Notes: a model not told the origin generated them from the letters alone. Counted from the first letter of the stretch, positions 35,527-49,844 are shown. The stretch: 64,000 nt of DNA from Ceratobasidium sp. AG-K (GCA_037039685.1 JAWNGF010000016.1:1-64000); one strand, 5' to 3'. Translations and numbers: made by a program.

Positions 35527-36454
35527 TTAGAACTTGCAGCTACAACCAATTGGATCAGTGCCTCGTCTTCCGAAAAGAAGTATTAGCACTTACCTAGCGT
35601 TAGACTTGTTGGAAGTGAGCTTGGTAGGCTCCTTGCCGCTGTTGTTGCCTTGGAAGCTATCGCAGATCGACTTGACGCTGCTGTACGAGTTCGTGCTGGT
35701 CTTGATCGTCGCAACATCTCCATAGTTCGAGTTGATTCCAGCCAGCAGCTTGCCGTTCTTCGCAATCACGTTGCTAATGGTCACAGACCTCTTGTACTGA
35801 GTCTTGCAGTTTCCGCATGCACGGTAAAGCTTGCCAAAGTCCTGGACGCAGTACGAGTCGATCACGACGCTGCCGCCACCGTTGTGTTGGATGACCTTGT
35901 CGCTCGCACCCTTGGCGCCGCCACCGACGATGTTGGAGGTACCTGAGGTCTGCTTGAGGGTGATGGCATCTTCGCAGACATCCTCGAACCAGACGTTGTA
36001 GATGTTGCAGCTACCCTTGCAGTGGATGCCTTCCGCCTGGTTGGCCCCGATGACGACGTTCCTGTGAACTAAGTTAGTATCACAATATTCGACGTTGGAC
36101 CCAGGACTGACTTGATGGTGGCACCATTCTCGAGCAGGAAGACGGCGTCCTTGTCCCCGCCCTCCTTCTGGCCAGAGCAAGCTCCCGCACCACGATCAAA
36201 GCGAGCGAGTCCACCTGTGTGCTTCGTTAGACACATGGTGAGGGGCTATATGCGCTGTACTTACCGTCAAAGGTACCGGAAATAACCTTGGCAGCGCTCA
36301 AGGTGGTGGTCTTGGAAGGGTTGGGGAAGGTACAGCTCGCGCCGCGCTTGACATACACGCCGTTAGTGTCAACGCTGGGGGAAGGAACCGCGACAGCAGT
36401 CTGGGCAAAGAGCGCGACGGCGGCGGCGGCAGTGGCGAAAGTGAAGGAAACCAT
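35527..36454 (-). CDS. secreted pectate lyase, PL3 family, copy 1
   Basis: Four minus-strand exons (36265-36454, 36112-36214, 35594-36061, 35527-35539) give 257 residues. A signal peptide (about residues 1-22) is followed by a short propeptide ending in a Lys-Arg site at 36-37, fitting Kex2 cleavage. The beta-helix domain has [27 protein letters not shown] and YRACGNCK, the conserved acidic Ca-binding and Arg/Lys catalytic regions of family PL3. The enzyme cleaves demethylated pectin by beta-elimination outside the cell. The final exon codes only for the end of the Ser codon, Cys, Lys, Phe and the stop. A near-identical copy lies at 37963-38887 with the same exon lengths. Confidence 0.92.
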
Positions 36455-37962
36455 GATGTTGATGGGGAAGTGAGTGTGGTGTAAAGCGAAAGTGGAGTTG
36501 AATGAGAGTAAGTGACGCTAGGTCTGAGAGAAGAAAAGATGCTGTGTGTTGGGTATGGCAAACTGGCACGCCCGGTCTTATAGTTGTGCGCTGAGACGGA
36601 TGCCGAAAGCAGGTTGCCATCGGTGATCCTTGCCAAGCCCAACGGGGGCTACGAAGAAGTCTCCGTCATAATTAGCCGTGGTTACTCGACAAATACCATG
36701 CCAAGAGCAGGATCGTCCACGCAAGCTGATACAACCCAATGGTCAGGGCAGTACTGTCGGTCGCGGGACCTGGGAATACGTATTTGACTGATGTCGCGTG
36801 TAAACCTGGAAAGTCTATCCGAGGAAGACGGACGTTAAAATCGGGTAGCGACCGGGCATGCTCGCGTGGCTACCGTCACATTCCTGGTTTGATATTTGCC
36901 AAATCAGGGTAAGAATTCTACCTTCTCAGTCGATTGAGAAGTCACACTCTCAGCCTTGCGATATGACATTGACGACATACACAAAAAAGCGGAATGCATG
37001 AGTACTTTCGTAGCAGATAATAGTACACCGCTTGCCAACTATGTGAAGGAGTGAGAACGAGAAGGAAGGCGGTAATTCAACTGATACCCTCTGATTTGCG
37101 CTTTGTTCATTAATCCGCAACCTTCATACTCAATGTCAACCAACCCCGCGGGCTTCTACTACCGCATAGTATAACTCAACACATGTCCCCGTTGCAAATT
37201 CGTTGAAGAACACCGAGTGAACGCACCACAAGGTCTCTAGGAGTGGAGCTCCCTCGGCATTCAGTGTCTTTGGGTGCGTGTCCGCGAGTTAATGAAACTT
37301 CATTGCTCCAGTGGTGCTCCGAGGAACCATTCCGTGCCTAGGAAGAAGTGACCCACCCGCGACTGTATGACACGTGAAACTGACTGCGCAACTTTATTGA
37401 AGCACTCCAAATTATTGGGAACGAGGTTGTGATCCCTCATACCATGCTAGGTGAGGAGTCGCCCACAATGCGATACATTAATGTAAGCGCTCATCTACAA
37501 CTTGAGGAGCTTGAACCTCGGAAAAGTTCTAAAAGGGCCACTGCCGATAAAATACAAAGCCTGAATTCGTCTCCATTCGCCAAGGTATGCTATGACTTTC
37601 ACCTCAACTCGATAAGCCCATCCTTGTATTGGGCGTGAGGTGGATAAATCCCGGGGCGCGGCATGGTAAGATAGTGTTGAAGTTCAACTAATGCATGCGC
37701 GAAAAAAGTGTACCCAGATCCTTCGGATCGCATATGCTAGTAACAATATACCAGGCTCATGAATAGCAACAGTTCGTAAGACTCGTCGGGTGACGGTGTT
37801 TGGGATCGACCAAATGTATTGAACATCACTATACTCATATATAATGATACTATATGAACGAAGTTAAGACGCCAGCGAAAGAATCAGAACCAGTCTAACT
37901 AAACAAAATTCTTCAAAAAGAAACCCAACATCCAGCTGAGTAGACCAGACAAGAACCACGCT
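36455..37962. other. intergenic between the two pectate lyase genes
   Basis: The first about 150 bp are the promoter of copy 1, which shares the block gagagtaagtgacgctaggt with the promoter of copy 2 and has a weak TATA (reverse of tcttata) at 36576-36582. The remainder shows no gene. Confidence 0.5.
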
Positions 37963-38887
37963 TTAGAACTTGCAGCTAATGGAACCACTCAGTACCCTGT
38001 CGACAAACAGTATGAGAAATCACTCACCTCGCGTTAGACTTGTTGGAAGTGAGCTTGGTAGGCTCCTTGCCGCTGTTGTTGCCTTGGAAGCTATCGCAGA
38101 TCGACTTGACGCTGCTGTACGAGTTCGTGCTGGTCTTGATCGTCGCAACATCTCCATAGTTCGAGTTGATTCCAGCCAGCAGCTTGCCGTTCTTCGCAAT
38201 CACGTTGCTGATCGTCACAGAGCGCTTGAACTGAGTCTTGCAGTTTCCGCATGCACGGTAAAGCTTGCCAAAGTCCTGGACGCAGTACGAGTCGATCACG
38301 ACGCTGCCGCCACCGTTGTGTTGGATGACCTTGTCGCTCGCACCCTTGGCGCCGCCACCGACGATGTTGGAGGTACCTGAGGTCTGCTTGAGGGTGATGG
38401 CATCTTCGCATACGTCCTCGAACCAGACGTTGTAGATGTTGCAGCTACCCTTGCAGTGGATGCCCTCGGCTTGGTTGGCACCAATGACGACGTTCCTGTG
38501 AACCAGGTTAGCACGTTGCTATCGGGCCCAGGGCTTGGAACTTACTTGATGGTAGCGCCGTTCTCGAGCAGGAAGACGGCGTCCTTGTCACCACCCTCCT
38601 TCTGGCCAGAGCAAGCTCCCGCACCACGGTCGAAGCGAGCGAGTCCACCTATGCATCGAATCAGCCACAGACCACCGGGATATATGCGCCAACTTACCAT
38701 CGAAGGTGCCAGAGATGACCTTGGCAGCGCTCAAGGTAGTAGTCTTGGAAGGGTTGGGGAAGGTGCAGCTAGCAGCACGCTTGACATACACGCCATTAGC
38801 ATCGACGCTCGGCGAAGGGGCAGCGACCGCAGTCTGGGCAAAGAGCACAACCGCGGCGGCGACAGTGGCAAAAGTGAAGGAAACCAT
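37963..38887 (-). CDS. secreted pectate lyase, PL3 family, copy 2
   Basis: Exons 38698-38887, 38546-38648, 38028-38495 and 37963-37975 on the minus strand have exactly the lengths of copy 1 (190, 103, 468 and 13 nt) and give 257 residues. The large exon is almost base-for-base identical to copy 1, while the signal peptide, introns and flanks differ more. The Ca-binding and catalytic motifs ([20 protein letters not shown]) are intact. Same role: an extracellular endo-pectate lyase. Tandem order and the uneven divergence point to recent duplication or gene conversion of the catalytic exon. Confidence 0.92.
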
Positions 38888-39814
38888 TTTGTATAGGAGA
38901 ATTGGAGTGTTTAAGTGGAAGAGAATGTGGTTAAAGTGAAAGTGGTTGAATGAGAGTAAGTGACGCTAGGTCTGGAGAAGAAAGATTGCTGTTTGTTGGG
39001 TTTAGGAGATTGGCGAGCCGTGTTTTATACCCGAGATGAAACAGGCGCGCTGGAAGTTGCTATCAGACTTCGCCAAGCCTGAATATCGATTAAACGTGGT
39101 AACTGGATTCATTCCGCACTCGCCCACGCAAACGGGTGTCTGGACGTGTGGGGACATGGATTTGATTGATCTCACGTGTAATCCCGAAAAGTCTATCCGA
39201 GGAAGTTTGAAGGTGACGACCGGGCGTGGTTACCTGACTACTGCATCGTCAGGTACTTCGGTCGTTTCTTCTCAATTGTCATGTCCTTCGATTATTATTT
39301 CCGAACCGTTGGCCACTCTTCCCCGGTGAGTACCCAGCCCCAGAACATCGAGGACGACAGGGCGTGGGATGTGGTACGTCTGCATTTGATGAGGCTATTC
39401 GTCCGTCGGAATAAACGCGGAATGTAAATCGTACGGTTGGCTGGGCAGGGACAAAGCTCATTCCTTCCGAATGATGATTAATCGATGTTCGGTCAGCTAC
39501 CATGTCAGACATAAATGACTACGGTCGCAACTAAAGTGGCCGTGTATATGCGACCCTAACCCACACCGGCCCGCTACTCTACCGTCTCACCGCCCGCGCC
39601 GCACCCGCGAAAGTTTACGCAGGGCCTGCGGGAGCTCATTTGCAGCGAGGCTCTGTGGGACGATTCATTTCGCCACACGAGCGCCCTCCTTACATAACCA
39701 CACACACGAGCCAGATTGAGAATAAAGTCAAAATATCCATTACAAGACTATAAGTCAACAAGAACAAAAGTTCAATCCAAATCAAGTCTATCCGATACAT
39801 GTCCCGGGACAAGT
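38888..39814. other. promoter of pectate lyase copy 2 and 3' flank of ERG1
   Basis: A TATA box (reverse of ttttata) lies at 39023-39029, 136 bp upstream of the lyase start. The promoter block gagagtaagtgacgctaggt is shared with copy 1. The right part is the ERG1 3' region. No other gene was seen. Confidence 0.5.
39023..39029 (-). promoter_or_regulatory. TATA box of pectate lyase copy 2
   Basis: This reads TATAAAA on the minus strand, at a core-promoter distance from the start at 38887. Confidence 0.45.
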
Positions 39815-41551
<1,737 letters not shown>

Positions 41552-42638
41552 GGTGTGTGGATGTAGCCAGTCCCGTCGGTGGCTTTTTGAAGGAGAAAAA
41601 ACGGCGTGGTCGAATTTTGGTCTCGTACCATTTGAGCCGCCGGCACGGTTCGCTGATGACTAAGCTCACGTATTCTCCACGTGATTCCGATGGGGGCTGG
41701 TCATCGAGTGCGATTGGCAGCTGAAAACGCGTGGAGAACGGTGCTGTATCGTCTCATGTATGGTCCAATCAATCGACGTATGTTCTCAAACTGGCCACCC
41801 CGATCACCGTGTCTTTCCGGGCGAATTCCATCAGGCCCTGTGCGCGCTCGTAAATACATTGCGATACTTCAAATCTTTGCATACAATTCAACCAAGTATA
41901 TTTGCCGCGCACATCTATTTTATATGTCAAAGGCGAAAGTAAGACGCGCGTAATCTTGACCGGCTGCCGGAATGAGCCTAATGCCTGCTCGCTTTGACCA
42001 CCTCATGGATACTTCTCATCACTCACCAAACTAGGAATAGTTAGCGACACCTGAGCACCTCGGCCTCGCATGAACTTTCAAATGCTGCAATTGAGTGGCC
42101 TAGGACGATACGATTTTTAGCTAGGCTTTGCAGCCAATTAGTACGACCTGTTCGTCGCAACGCCGACACCGTGTTGGGGTGGAGAATATGCCAGGGAGCA
42201 ATGGTTATGTCGCTTCGGTGCCGACCGATTCTCAAATGGGACGGAGCGAGACACGGTCACGTGGGCGCGAAATTATGTACTGTATATCGGATACGTTATA
42301 TTGGCTACAAGAACTCATGGTCTCACCGCCGAGAAACAAGAGCCGAGGCAACTATATGAAGGTAACTGATGGTAGAACGATGGCTAGTAAGAGTACGATA
42401 AGCGGATGCCTAAGGTACGATATGAAACACACATTCAACTAAAGTACTTGATCAAGGCACGAGAAGACGCAATGGAATAGCTAAGGGCTAAAAGGCTCCC
42501 AGCACTGCCAAAGAAGGCATTGAACGAGAGATACGAGGAGGCTTTGCGAAGGAACCTGCACTCGTTGTTGTCACGTGAACGCGACATAGAGGCATTGATG
42601 GCGAGTCGCGTTATAACTATTCCAATTTTATTGCGCAG
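41552..42638. other. ERG1 promoter and intergenic sequence
   Basis: No gene was recognised. The last 150 bp before 42639 may contain further decayed sequence of the adjoining gene fragment, but nothing alignable could be shown. Confidence 0.4.
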
Positions 42639-42889
42639 CGGTGGTCTACCTGTATTGCGTTTGGAAAGTTAAATCGATTGTGGCCTGTGTTGACTACCTG
42701 CTGAGATTTCTTGAGTAGAAGCGATGGACAGAAGGGGAATTGTTAGCACAGTTTGGTATATCATATGGGCAAGTCCTCAACACATCCCCAACGTTGACAT
42801 CTTAATTTGGTATTTCACGTCGGTCATGTCAGGCATCAGCCACCCCTCTACTGACCTTGATGGTCATTTGCATTGTCGACGGTTACATC
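42639..42889 (+). pseudogene. decayed fragment of a DUF6534-like membrane-protein gene
   Basis: Three blocks match exons 6-8 of the intact gene at 43615-45268. 42639-42668 (30 nt) codes for VVYLYCVW, and its donor is now tt instead of gt. 42732-42768 is a shortened version of the 50-nt exon, still ending in the VWYIIW-type helix. 42833-42889 (57 nt, full length) codes for ASATPLLTLMVICIVDGYI. The flanking exons could not be found. This is the relic of a third copy, directly upstream of an intact one. Confidence 0.75.
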
Positions 42890-43614
42890 GTAAGCCAAAC
42901 ACCCCACTCATCTGAAATACATCCAGTCACCAACCTCCATGAGCTTACCTCCTGAATTATTTTCAAATAAGTTACTTAAATGGGAATTAGGGAAGCGTGG
43001 TTGAACTTGTGCATCGAGCAAGCCCAGCAAGCACCCAGATTGTGGAGTTTGCTCAAGATGCCCCCTCGAGAGAGGGGGACGAATATCCCAGCCTGAGCCG
43101 GGTTAGTCGGCCAAACCCTTGCCCTTTTAACTCCGAATGCTAATTCAGGTACCTTGGATAACATTTTTAAGACCCACCGAAGTTACACAGGACCAGGTTG
43201 TTCATGATATCAAACTCACACAAGAACCCTGAACTCTTCGCTGGCCTTATATGCGAGTACTTCGATCCAAATGCTCATCCACTTAGCAATGCTCTCCCTT
43301 CTGTTAGTTCATCCGCGAGAGGCGTCCCATTTCGTATAGGGAGGCTCGGGTCCGATCATTCTCTCCCGGAGCCAAGTGAAGTCGAGCATCCGAGTTCGGC
43401 ACCATCAATGTGGTACAGTCATTGTAATCACATTCTATATAAGGCTAAGTTTAAGATCTCCACATTTCCAACAAGTTGAAACTATTTGCTTCGCGAGGTT
43501 TGGCCCCGCTGCAGCTGTCGAGTAACAGTACCCTCACGCGCCTTAAATGTGATTGAACCTGTGGAAACGCTTCGTTTCTTCGCCCACCCAACAGTCACCA
43601 ATAACTTGGCGGTG
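42890..43614. other. intergenic upstream of the second DUF6534-like gene
   Basis: It may contain further unrecognisable remains of the fragment at 42639-42889. No intact gene was seen. The right end should hold the promoter of the next gene. Confidence 0.4.
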
Positions 43615-45268
43615 ATGGAGACCAGCCATTTGCAGAAAAAATTACCAGTATGGCTAGCTCTCATGCAATGTACTGTTCAAGGTAAGTACAGTGATGGAAT
43701 AACGCACCAGCGTTCTTGCCTACCAGGAAACTTCAAGTTACTGACGATATTTTCTGGCAGGCGCTCTGGTCCCATTGCTAGCCAGCTTCATTAATTCAAA
43801 CCAGAACCGTGATCTCTGCTTCAAGTTCTACATTATCTTCGTCAATACCCTCTCGTTGATGCAGACGGTCGGTTACACGATTCAAGGGCTAGATACATTG
43901 GATGTGCTACCCCCTCGGGAAAGCGTAAGTACTATTCCCTTCAGTTTTAATTTTTTCTTAGTAACTATGTGTCAAGCTCGCAGCCATCATACCATCATTG
44001 ACAGGGGTTGTTGTTGCGTCGGTGCAATCGTTTTTCATTTACAGATGCTGGCGGATCTTCAAACGACGTGTTTTGCCGATACTCCCGTTTATTGCTCTCT
44101 CTCTCGCAGCACTCATTTCATCAGTCTTGTTGGTGCGTCTTCCATGCTGGCACGTATTCCGTAACTAACTACTGAGTGTGTGCAATCAGGGTGCAGACTC
44201 TGTCCGATGGCTTAGAACTGGGGATAGCACAAATGTGAGATGGAATGTTGGAAGGCCTATAGGTCAAGAATCTCTTGCTAACCAGCGGTGGTAGAACAGG
44301 CGAATACGTGTGTCTTGATATCTCCCTGATATAAAGTAAAAATTGATTCGATATCATTGTCAGTTGCAGTTTGGACTTTCAGCTCTTTCTTGCTCGATTT
44401 TTGCATGACATTAACGAGTAAGTCAGGTGTCGCTAACCCAGCTATAGTCAACAATATGCTAATTCAAGTCTCTCAGCGGTTGTCTATTTGTATCGAGTTT
44501 GCGAAGGTAAACCGTATTCAACCATCGAGGGTAGATCAGTTAACTGTCGTGAACAGCTGGCGGGAATCAAAAGAACATCCTGAACACAGTTTGGCAGGTC
44601 ATATGGGTGATTTCTGCTGCATATACTCTATAGACACTGGCGTATTGATCCCGTGCGCTTCTCAGACATCGGCTACCCCTCCACTTGTGCTGATGACTAT
44701 CATTATCGTGGACGCTTATATCGTAGGTTACAGGTGCCATTTAATATACACACCACTGCTAAGCCACTAACCACGCCATATACAGGTCCAGACAGGATCG
44801 CATGTGGCGACAGAATTATCGGTAGGAATGACAGGTCGAGCCAGTTGATTCTGAGATTGCCCCGCTTGTTCATTGGTTACCCCTAGGGAAGTTTTTCGTG
44901 TTATCTCTAATGATCAGCCTCGTTGGGTGAGCAACATTATCGTGAATTATTGACTGGGTGACTGGGTTCTTATACATAGGGTTCAAATAGGCAAGGCTAT
45001 ATTCGCCAACAATTTGCTCGCACTCACGCCCCAATTCGTACCTCGTGCAATATAGTCAGCGAACCGGTGTTTCTAGCAGTAACTGTACGTTCAATATTGT
45101 TGGGACTGATCACGACTTAACACATTATCTCAGAGCCGGGGCAACGCTATTGAACTTATTGAAGGAGTTAATTTGGTAACTACCCGGGCTGCACGCATCA
45201 GTCAGCTCGATCAAGGCGATCCTTCAGCAGAGGGAGGCGAAGATTCCGGGTTCACTCCGGTGCGTTGA
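43615..45268 (+). CDS. DUF6534-like multi-pass membrane protein, copy 2
   Basis: Exons: 43615-43681, 43761-43924, 43977-44132, 44190-44234, 44364-44417, 44477-44506, 44557-44606, 44666-44722, 44786-44834, 44887-44926, 44991-45084 and 45134-45268. The product has about seven hydrophobic segments, among them VQSFFIYRCWRIFKRR, VAVWTFSSFLLDF, the late GMTGKFF motif and GQGYIRQQF. It ends in a hydrophilic, acidic tail. Copy 1 at 6962-8462 has the same exon plan, including a 52-nt third intron in both. As there, one small exon of 3n+1 nt must lie between 44235 and 44363 to keep the frame; 44256-44277 is a candidate but is not supported by copy 1. Function unknown; the fold suggests a receptor-like or sensory membrane protein, which is inference. 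Confidence 0.7.
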
Positions 45269-45694
45269 TTGACTCTGCGCCGCTGCCATTCAAATTCCTT
45301 ATTGTAGTACACTAGACAAGCGTGGGTAAACCGGAAGAAGCTACAACCAGCAACGCCATCCATTCCGCCAAACTAGCGTCAACGGCGTAACAAGTAGTAC
45401 TCCTGTCTTACTGTAAATCCACTTATATTATGTCGACTTTAGTCCCTAATTATCCAGTCACACGTTTCCCTATTCACAAAGTTATTTTGACTCAAATGAT
45501 ACCGTGTGATCACCCTTTGCACCTACGAGAGCTCATAATAACATGGTGAATTCCCCATCTCAGTTTTGGATGAACTATAGGGACTGAGTATATCGAGAAA
45601 TGCGCGTAAACGATATATTAGTGTGCCAGGTACAAGGTATCTCGAAGGGCACGGTTCGACGGCCTGGACAAGACTAAGCCTAACACAAACATCT
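45269..45694. other. 3' regions between convergent genes
   Basis: AT-rich sequence between the DUF6534-like gene and the minus-strand dehydrogenase. No gene was recognised. Confidence 0.45.
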
Positions 45695-46862
45695 CTAACG
45701 CAACGAGGCACCAACATCGTGACACCATTTGTCCCACAACTCGTCTTGTCGGACCCAATCCAGAATCCATGGCCTTACCCACTTCCAATGCATTCGATCC
45801 CAGTATAATCCTCGGAGCTCAGTGGTTGCTGGTTCGGGGGCGGTAGCCAGCCAAACTGGCGTGGCTGCTCCTTCTTCGTTGGAAATCCCAAATGTGCTTC
45901 CAAACAGTCTGAAAACATCTGACAGACGCCCTGTCATCGATCCCACCCCATCAGGTTGTCCCCAGAACGAGGATTTAACGGTTCCTTTGATTACCTTAGT
46001 CATAAAAAAGTATTTAAACACTGGTAAAAAAAGTTAACTTACCTGGATGACACACATGAACCGAAATATCCTTCCATCCCTCGATCTGGGACAAGCGACG
46101 CTGAAGGGCGATGGTCCATATCACTTGTGCGGCTTTGGAGCGCGCATATAATATCATGACGTCGCCAAACGTGAGCATTGGTTTAGTCGTGGTGGGGTAG
46201 TTGGACAGGATGTCGGTTCCGCTAGTATTGCACTGACTGATCTCGTCACTTCCGTATGAAGCACACGAGGCGACGTTGACAATACGCGCATGAGGGGCCA
46301 TGCATCCCAAATTAAGCAACGAAATGGTGAGCAGAACGTGCCCGAGGTGGTTTGCTTGGTACATTTGCTCAAACCCATCCTCCGTCACCGAGGCAGCGCT
46401 TAGCATGCACCCTGATGCGAAGTTAGCATCTTGTCGGAACTTGAAAGAACCCTTGATCGTACCTGCGTTGTTGACCAATATATCTATTTGCTTGACCTCG
46501 CGTGCTTCCCAACGCCTGAGAAATTCCTTGACGCTATTGAAATTTGAAAGGTTGAGAGTTTGGACTTCAACGTTTTTGTTGCCAGTACTCTCGATGATAT
46601 CGAGACGAGCGGCTTTTCCCCTAGAGTCGTGTCGGCACGCAAGCACGACATGGGCGCCCATGCTAGCAAGGGCTCGTGCGACCTCAAGCCCGACGCCAGA
46701 GTTAGCGCCAGTTACAACAGCGAGCTTGCCGTGAAGGTCAACATCCCGAGGGTGTACCAATTTGGGGATGAACGGAATGACAAAATTATCGAGGTTTGTA
46801 CGAGTAAAACTCATCGTGGAAAGAAAAGAACCAAGAAGACCTGAAGTCGGAGCATAAGGCAT
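45695..46862 (-). CDS. short-chain dehydrogenase/reductase, intact copy
   Basis: Three minus-strand exons (46463-46862, 46043-46411, 45695-45984) give 352 residues. The Rossmann dinucleotide site reads TGANSGVG at residues 51-58, followed by NNAG, a serine-containing NVASCASY segment, and the catalytic pair in YARSK. This is the classical SDR layout of the retinol-dehydrogenase/WWOX-like group, an NAD(P)-dependent oxidoreductase of unknown substrate. The first intron is placed inside NNAG|G by comparison with the second copy at 48344-49520. A start at MPYAP was chosen because the paralogue also starts MPY. The two genes are divergent (head to head) over 1.5 kb. Confidence 0.88.
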
Positions 46863-48343
46863 GGTTGAGGGAGAACGACACAAGACTAAAGATCGCGACC
46901 GCAGTGCTTTTATTGTACAGCAGATCCCAGAATTCAACACGGCACTAGTGCGTTCCTCAGCCAGTCTAGTAGCCAGGTGGTAGCTGTCCCGCGCTGTCGT
47001 GAGACCCTGTCAATACATATCCATATGGAAGAAATGGCAATCAGTAGAGTCGATTATGAGCGAACTAAGATGTTTTTGAATAGTCAGTTCTGTATTGCGA
47101 CCTCATAATATAATACAACAAGCACAATGAATTCTCGCTTGGTTAGTTGACTGTGCGATATGCATTTAAGCCCCGCAGCCACTAGCCCGAAACTTTAGCT
47201 CAGAATCTCCCGTAATTCCCAATGGATTTGGGAGGAGAGCTCAGAGGATCAGTGTGCTTCAGGCTACTATACCCTGTTAACCGTAATGAATGGGCTACAC
47301 CCTCAGACTGACGGGGTACTGGAGACCGATGGATTTCGTGGATGTATGCCGCTGGGGTTTACCCCGTAAGAAACAACTAATAGAATAATGCTGTTTAGGT
47401 TCTCAGGGAACCAGAATTGCTTTCCCCGCCGCACGCTCTTTGTACCTGTCTGCCCAATATACAGTAGTCCATGTTCAGTCTCTGGTTTGAGCTGGATCAT
47501 CAGCCCTAACGCAGAACGGCGCCAAAGTCCCAGTGTGTTATGGAAATCAATAAATTATTCATTACTGTCGGATCGACGGAAAACATAGAAATCGGGTGTA
47601 TGCAAGCCTAATTCGTATGTAATATAAGAGTGGCATTGTGTGGTACAACAATGACATGTTGATACACATGGGTTGGAGAACCCTTGACCACGCTGTAGCT
47701 TAGGCACCGGCGTTGTCTCAGCCGAGTTCGTCGGTCGGGGGGCGCTTGGTTGGCAATGGCCGTAAGTGGTCAAGCTGATAACTGAGAGTGTTGTGATACG
47801 ACACGGAAAATTTCTGATGTAACACTGAGGCTAGCCATAATCAGCGAGTCGCGGCCAGCATCACAGCTTACTCCAGCGGGTATATCGGGGCATGCGTACG
47901 CCTGCTAGCCTCCACTCTGATTACAGTAAGCCTCGGGTTCGAGAAGCAGAACTCGGTCTTCACAAAATGCTTAGTCAGCAACTTCCACCTCCCTCCACCT
48001 CCCTCCGGCAATCATCCATGAATATATGGGTCGAACCTTGAGCTAAGAACACCCAGTGCCACCCTTGTAAGGAAATAAGAGTCCGAAGTGTCGCCCACTC
48101 GAAGAAATGGTTGATACGTCAGCGCTTCCATAATTTGCGGTCTCTAATGGACGCGTACGCGAATTAGGACTCGGTCGTACCAACGCCGATCCTCAGTACC
48201 GTCGCTTGATAATTACAATGAGCGCGTCGAAATAATAAGCTATGCAATTACCGATGTTTAATACCGTAGATATATAATGTGCCGAATGACCCCGCAATCC
48301 CACACTGGGATCGATCCTGCGGCTCCCCTAGTCTTGCTCTATC
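46863..48343. other. divergent promoter region between two dehydrogenase genes
   Basis: A 1.5-kb gap between head-to-head paralogues. It has a cctccacct-type short direct repeat at about 47984-48008 and a TATA-like tatataat at 48271-48278 in front of the plus-strand gene. No gene was recognised. Confidence 0.45.
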
Positions 48344-49520
48344 ATGCCTTACTCCTCGAAAACGCACACCTACTATGTTGCTTCTGCTCTTGCCTCCATG
48401 AGCTTCCTACGCACGATGGTGGACAATTTCCTCATGCCACTTTACTCCCCAATTCCTATGCCCCATGTCGATCTTTATGGCAAGCTTGCAATTGTCACTG
48501 GGGCTAACTCGGGCGTTGGGTTCGAGACCGCTCGTGCACTTGCTGCTATGGGGGCTCACGTAGTTTTGGCATGTAGGAGCGAGCTCAAGGGGGAAGAGGC
48601 AAGGAAGAAAATAGTTGAAATCACCGGAAACTCGCAAGTCGAGCTTGAATTGCTGGACTGCGGCAAGTTTGCGAGTGTTCATGCTTTTCTTGAACGATGG
48701 GAGAGGCGAGAGATGAAACAAGTCGACATACTAATTAATAATGCTGGTAAGAGATTGCTTTGGTTCGTCGCTGGTAATGCTGATTTACTCAACCATACAA
48801 ATAGGCGGACTGACAAGTACTGTCGCATTCACCGAAGATGGACTCGAACAAACTTATCAATCAAACCACCTTGCTCATCTTCTCCTTACTCATACACTCC
48901 TCAACAACGGTCGCATATCTCCTTCTGGACGCATTGTGTCAATATCCTCGGTTGGATACTATGATTCCGCGCGCGGTGGACGACCAGAACACAGGCGGAA
49001 GTGATGTGCTTTCCAGGTTTCAGAACCGAACTGGCGCCCCTCTCACGTTTGATGACATGATGGAGCTTTACAGGCGTTCCAAGGCATGCCAAGCCATATG
49101 GACCATGATTTTGCAGCGAAAAATTGATGAAAGGGAAGGATGGAGGGGCATTACCGCGCATTCGTGCCATCCAGGTTAGCAAGTAGTGGTTTTATCAGCT
49201 ATTCCCAGATATTTAACGTTTATACTATAGGTACCGTCCAGTCCTCTATCTGGACGCAATCGGGGGGCAGCGCGGACATGCACGACCGATCCTCGAGGAT
49301 TTTCAGACGTATGGCCAGTACGTTTGGAATCTCCAATGAACAAGGAGCGGTGACTCCCGTTTGGTTGGCTGTTTCGCCCATGCCTGAGCGCGAGGAGCTT
49401 CGAGGGATGTATTGGGACCGGAAGAACTGGAAGTGGGTGAGGCCATGGAGCCTAGAGGATGATCGCCAGGAGAAGTTATGGAATCAATGGGTTAGCGACG
49501 CGGGTGCCCCTTTGCGTTGA
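48344..49520 (+). pseudogene. short-chain dehydrogenase/reductase, copy with a one-base frame disruption
   Basis: Exons 48344-48746, 48805-49174 and 49231-49520 correspond to the minus-strand copy at 45695-46862; the last exon is 290 nt in both. TGANSGVG, NNAG and YRRSK are present. The middle exon is 370 nt against 369 in the intact copy. The frame breaks after SSVGYYDSA and continues one frame over at VDDQNTGGSD, exactly at a gcgcgcg run at 48969-48975. This looks like slippage in a CG dinucleotide run: either a young pseudogene or a base-calling error. If it is an error, the gene would code for about 350 residues. Confidence 0.78.
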
Positions 49521-49844
49521 ATAGTTTTCAAGCTTTCATGTACTTTTCTGATTGTATATAATTTGCCAACGCGTGGTACTTTGGACTTGACACGACACAT
49601 CTGCGGGATACTGATATGACAGTCAGATAGGGGGCGCGGGTCAGACCACTTGTGCCCTAACCCGAAGGCTTCGTGTCGGGCCTATTCCAATCAAAATCAG
49701 CAAGCGTCCCAGCCAAGTCACATGTTGAAAACGATGAGCCACCTGGTTTAGCGAATTGACACGTGACAAGAAGTAGATTGTCTTTGGGGATTATCTAAGA
49801 TAGACAGGCTTCGGCGTGGCTCTTGTGACGTGCAGTTGGCGGTC
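49521..49844. other. intergenic, promoter of the START-domain gene
   Basis: A 324-bp gap between same-strand genes. No gene or repeat was recognised. Confidence 0.4.

Noticed and set aside
46412..46464. Read-through of the first intron of the minus-strand dehydrogenase
   Set aside because: The intron happens to be open in frame, but comparison with the sister gene and the NNAG|G motif show that it is spliced out.
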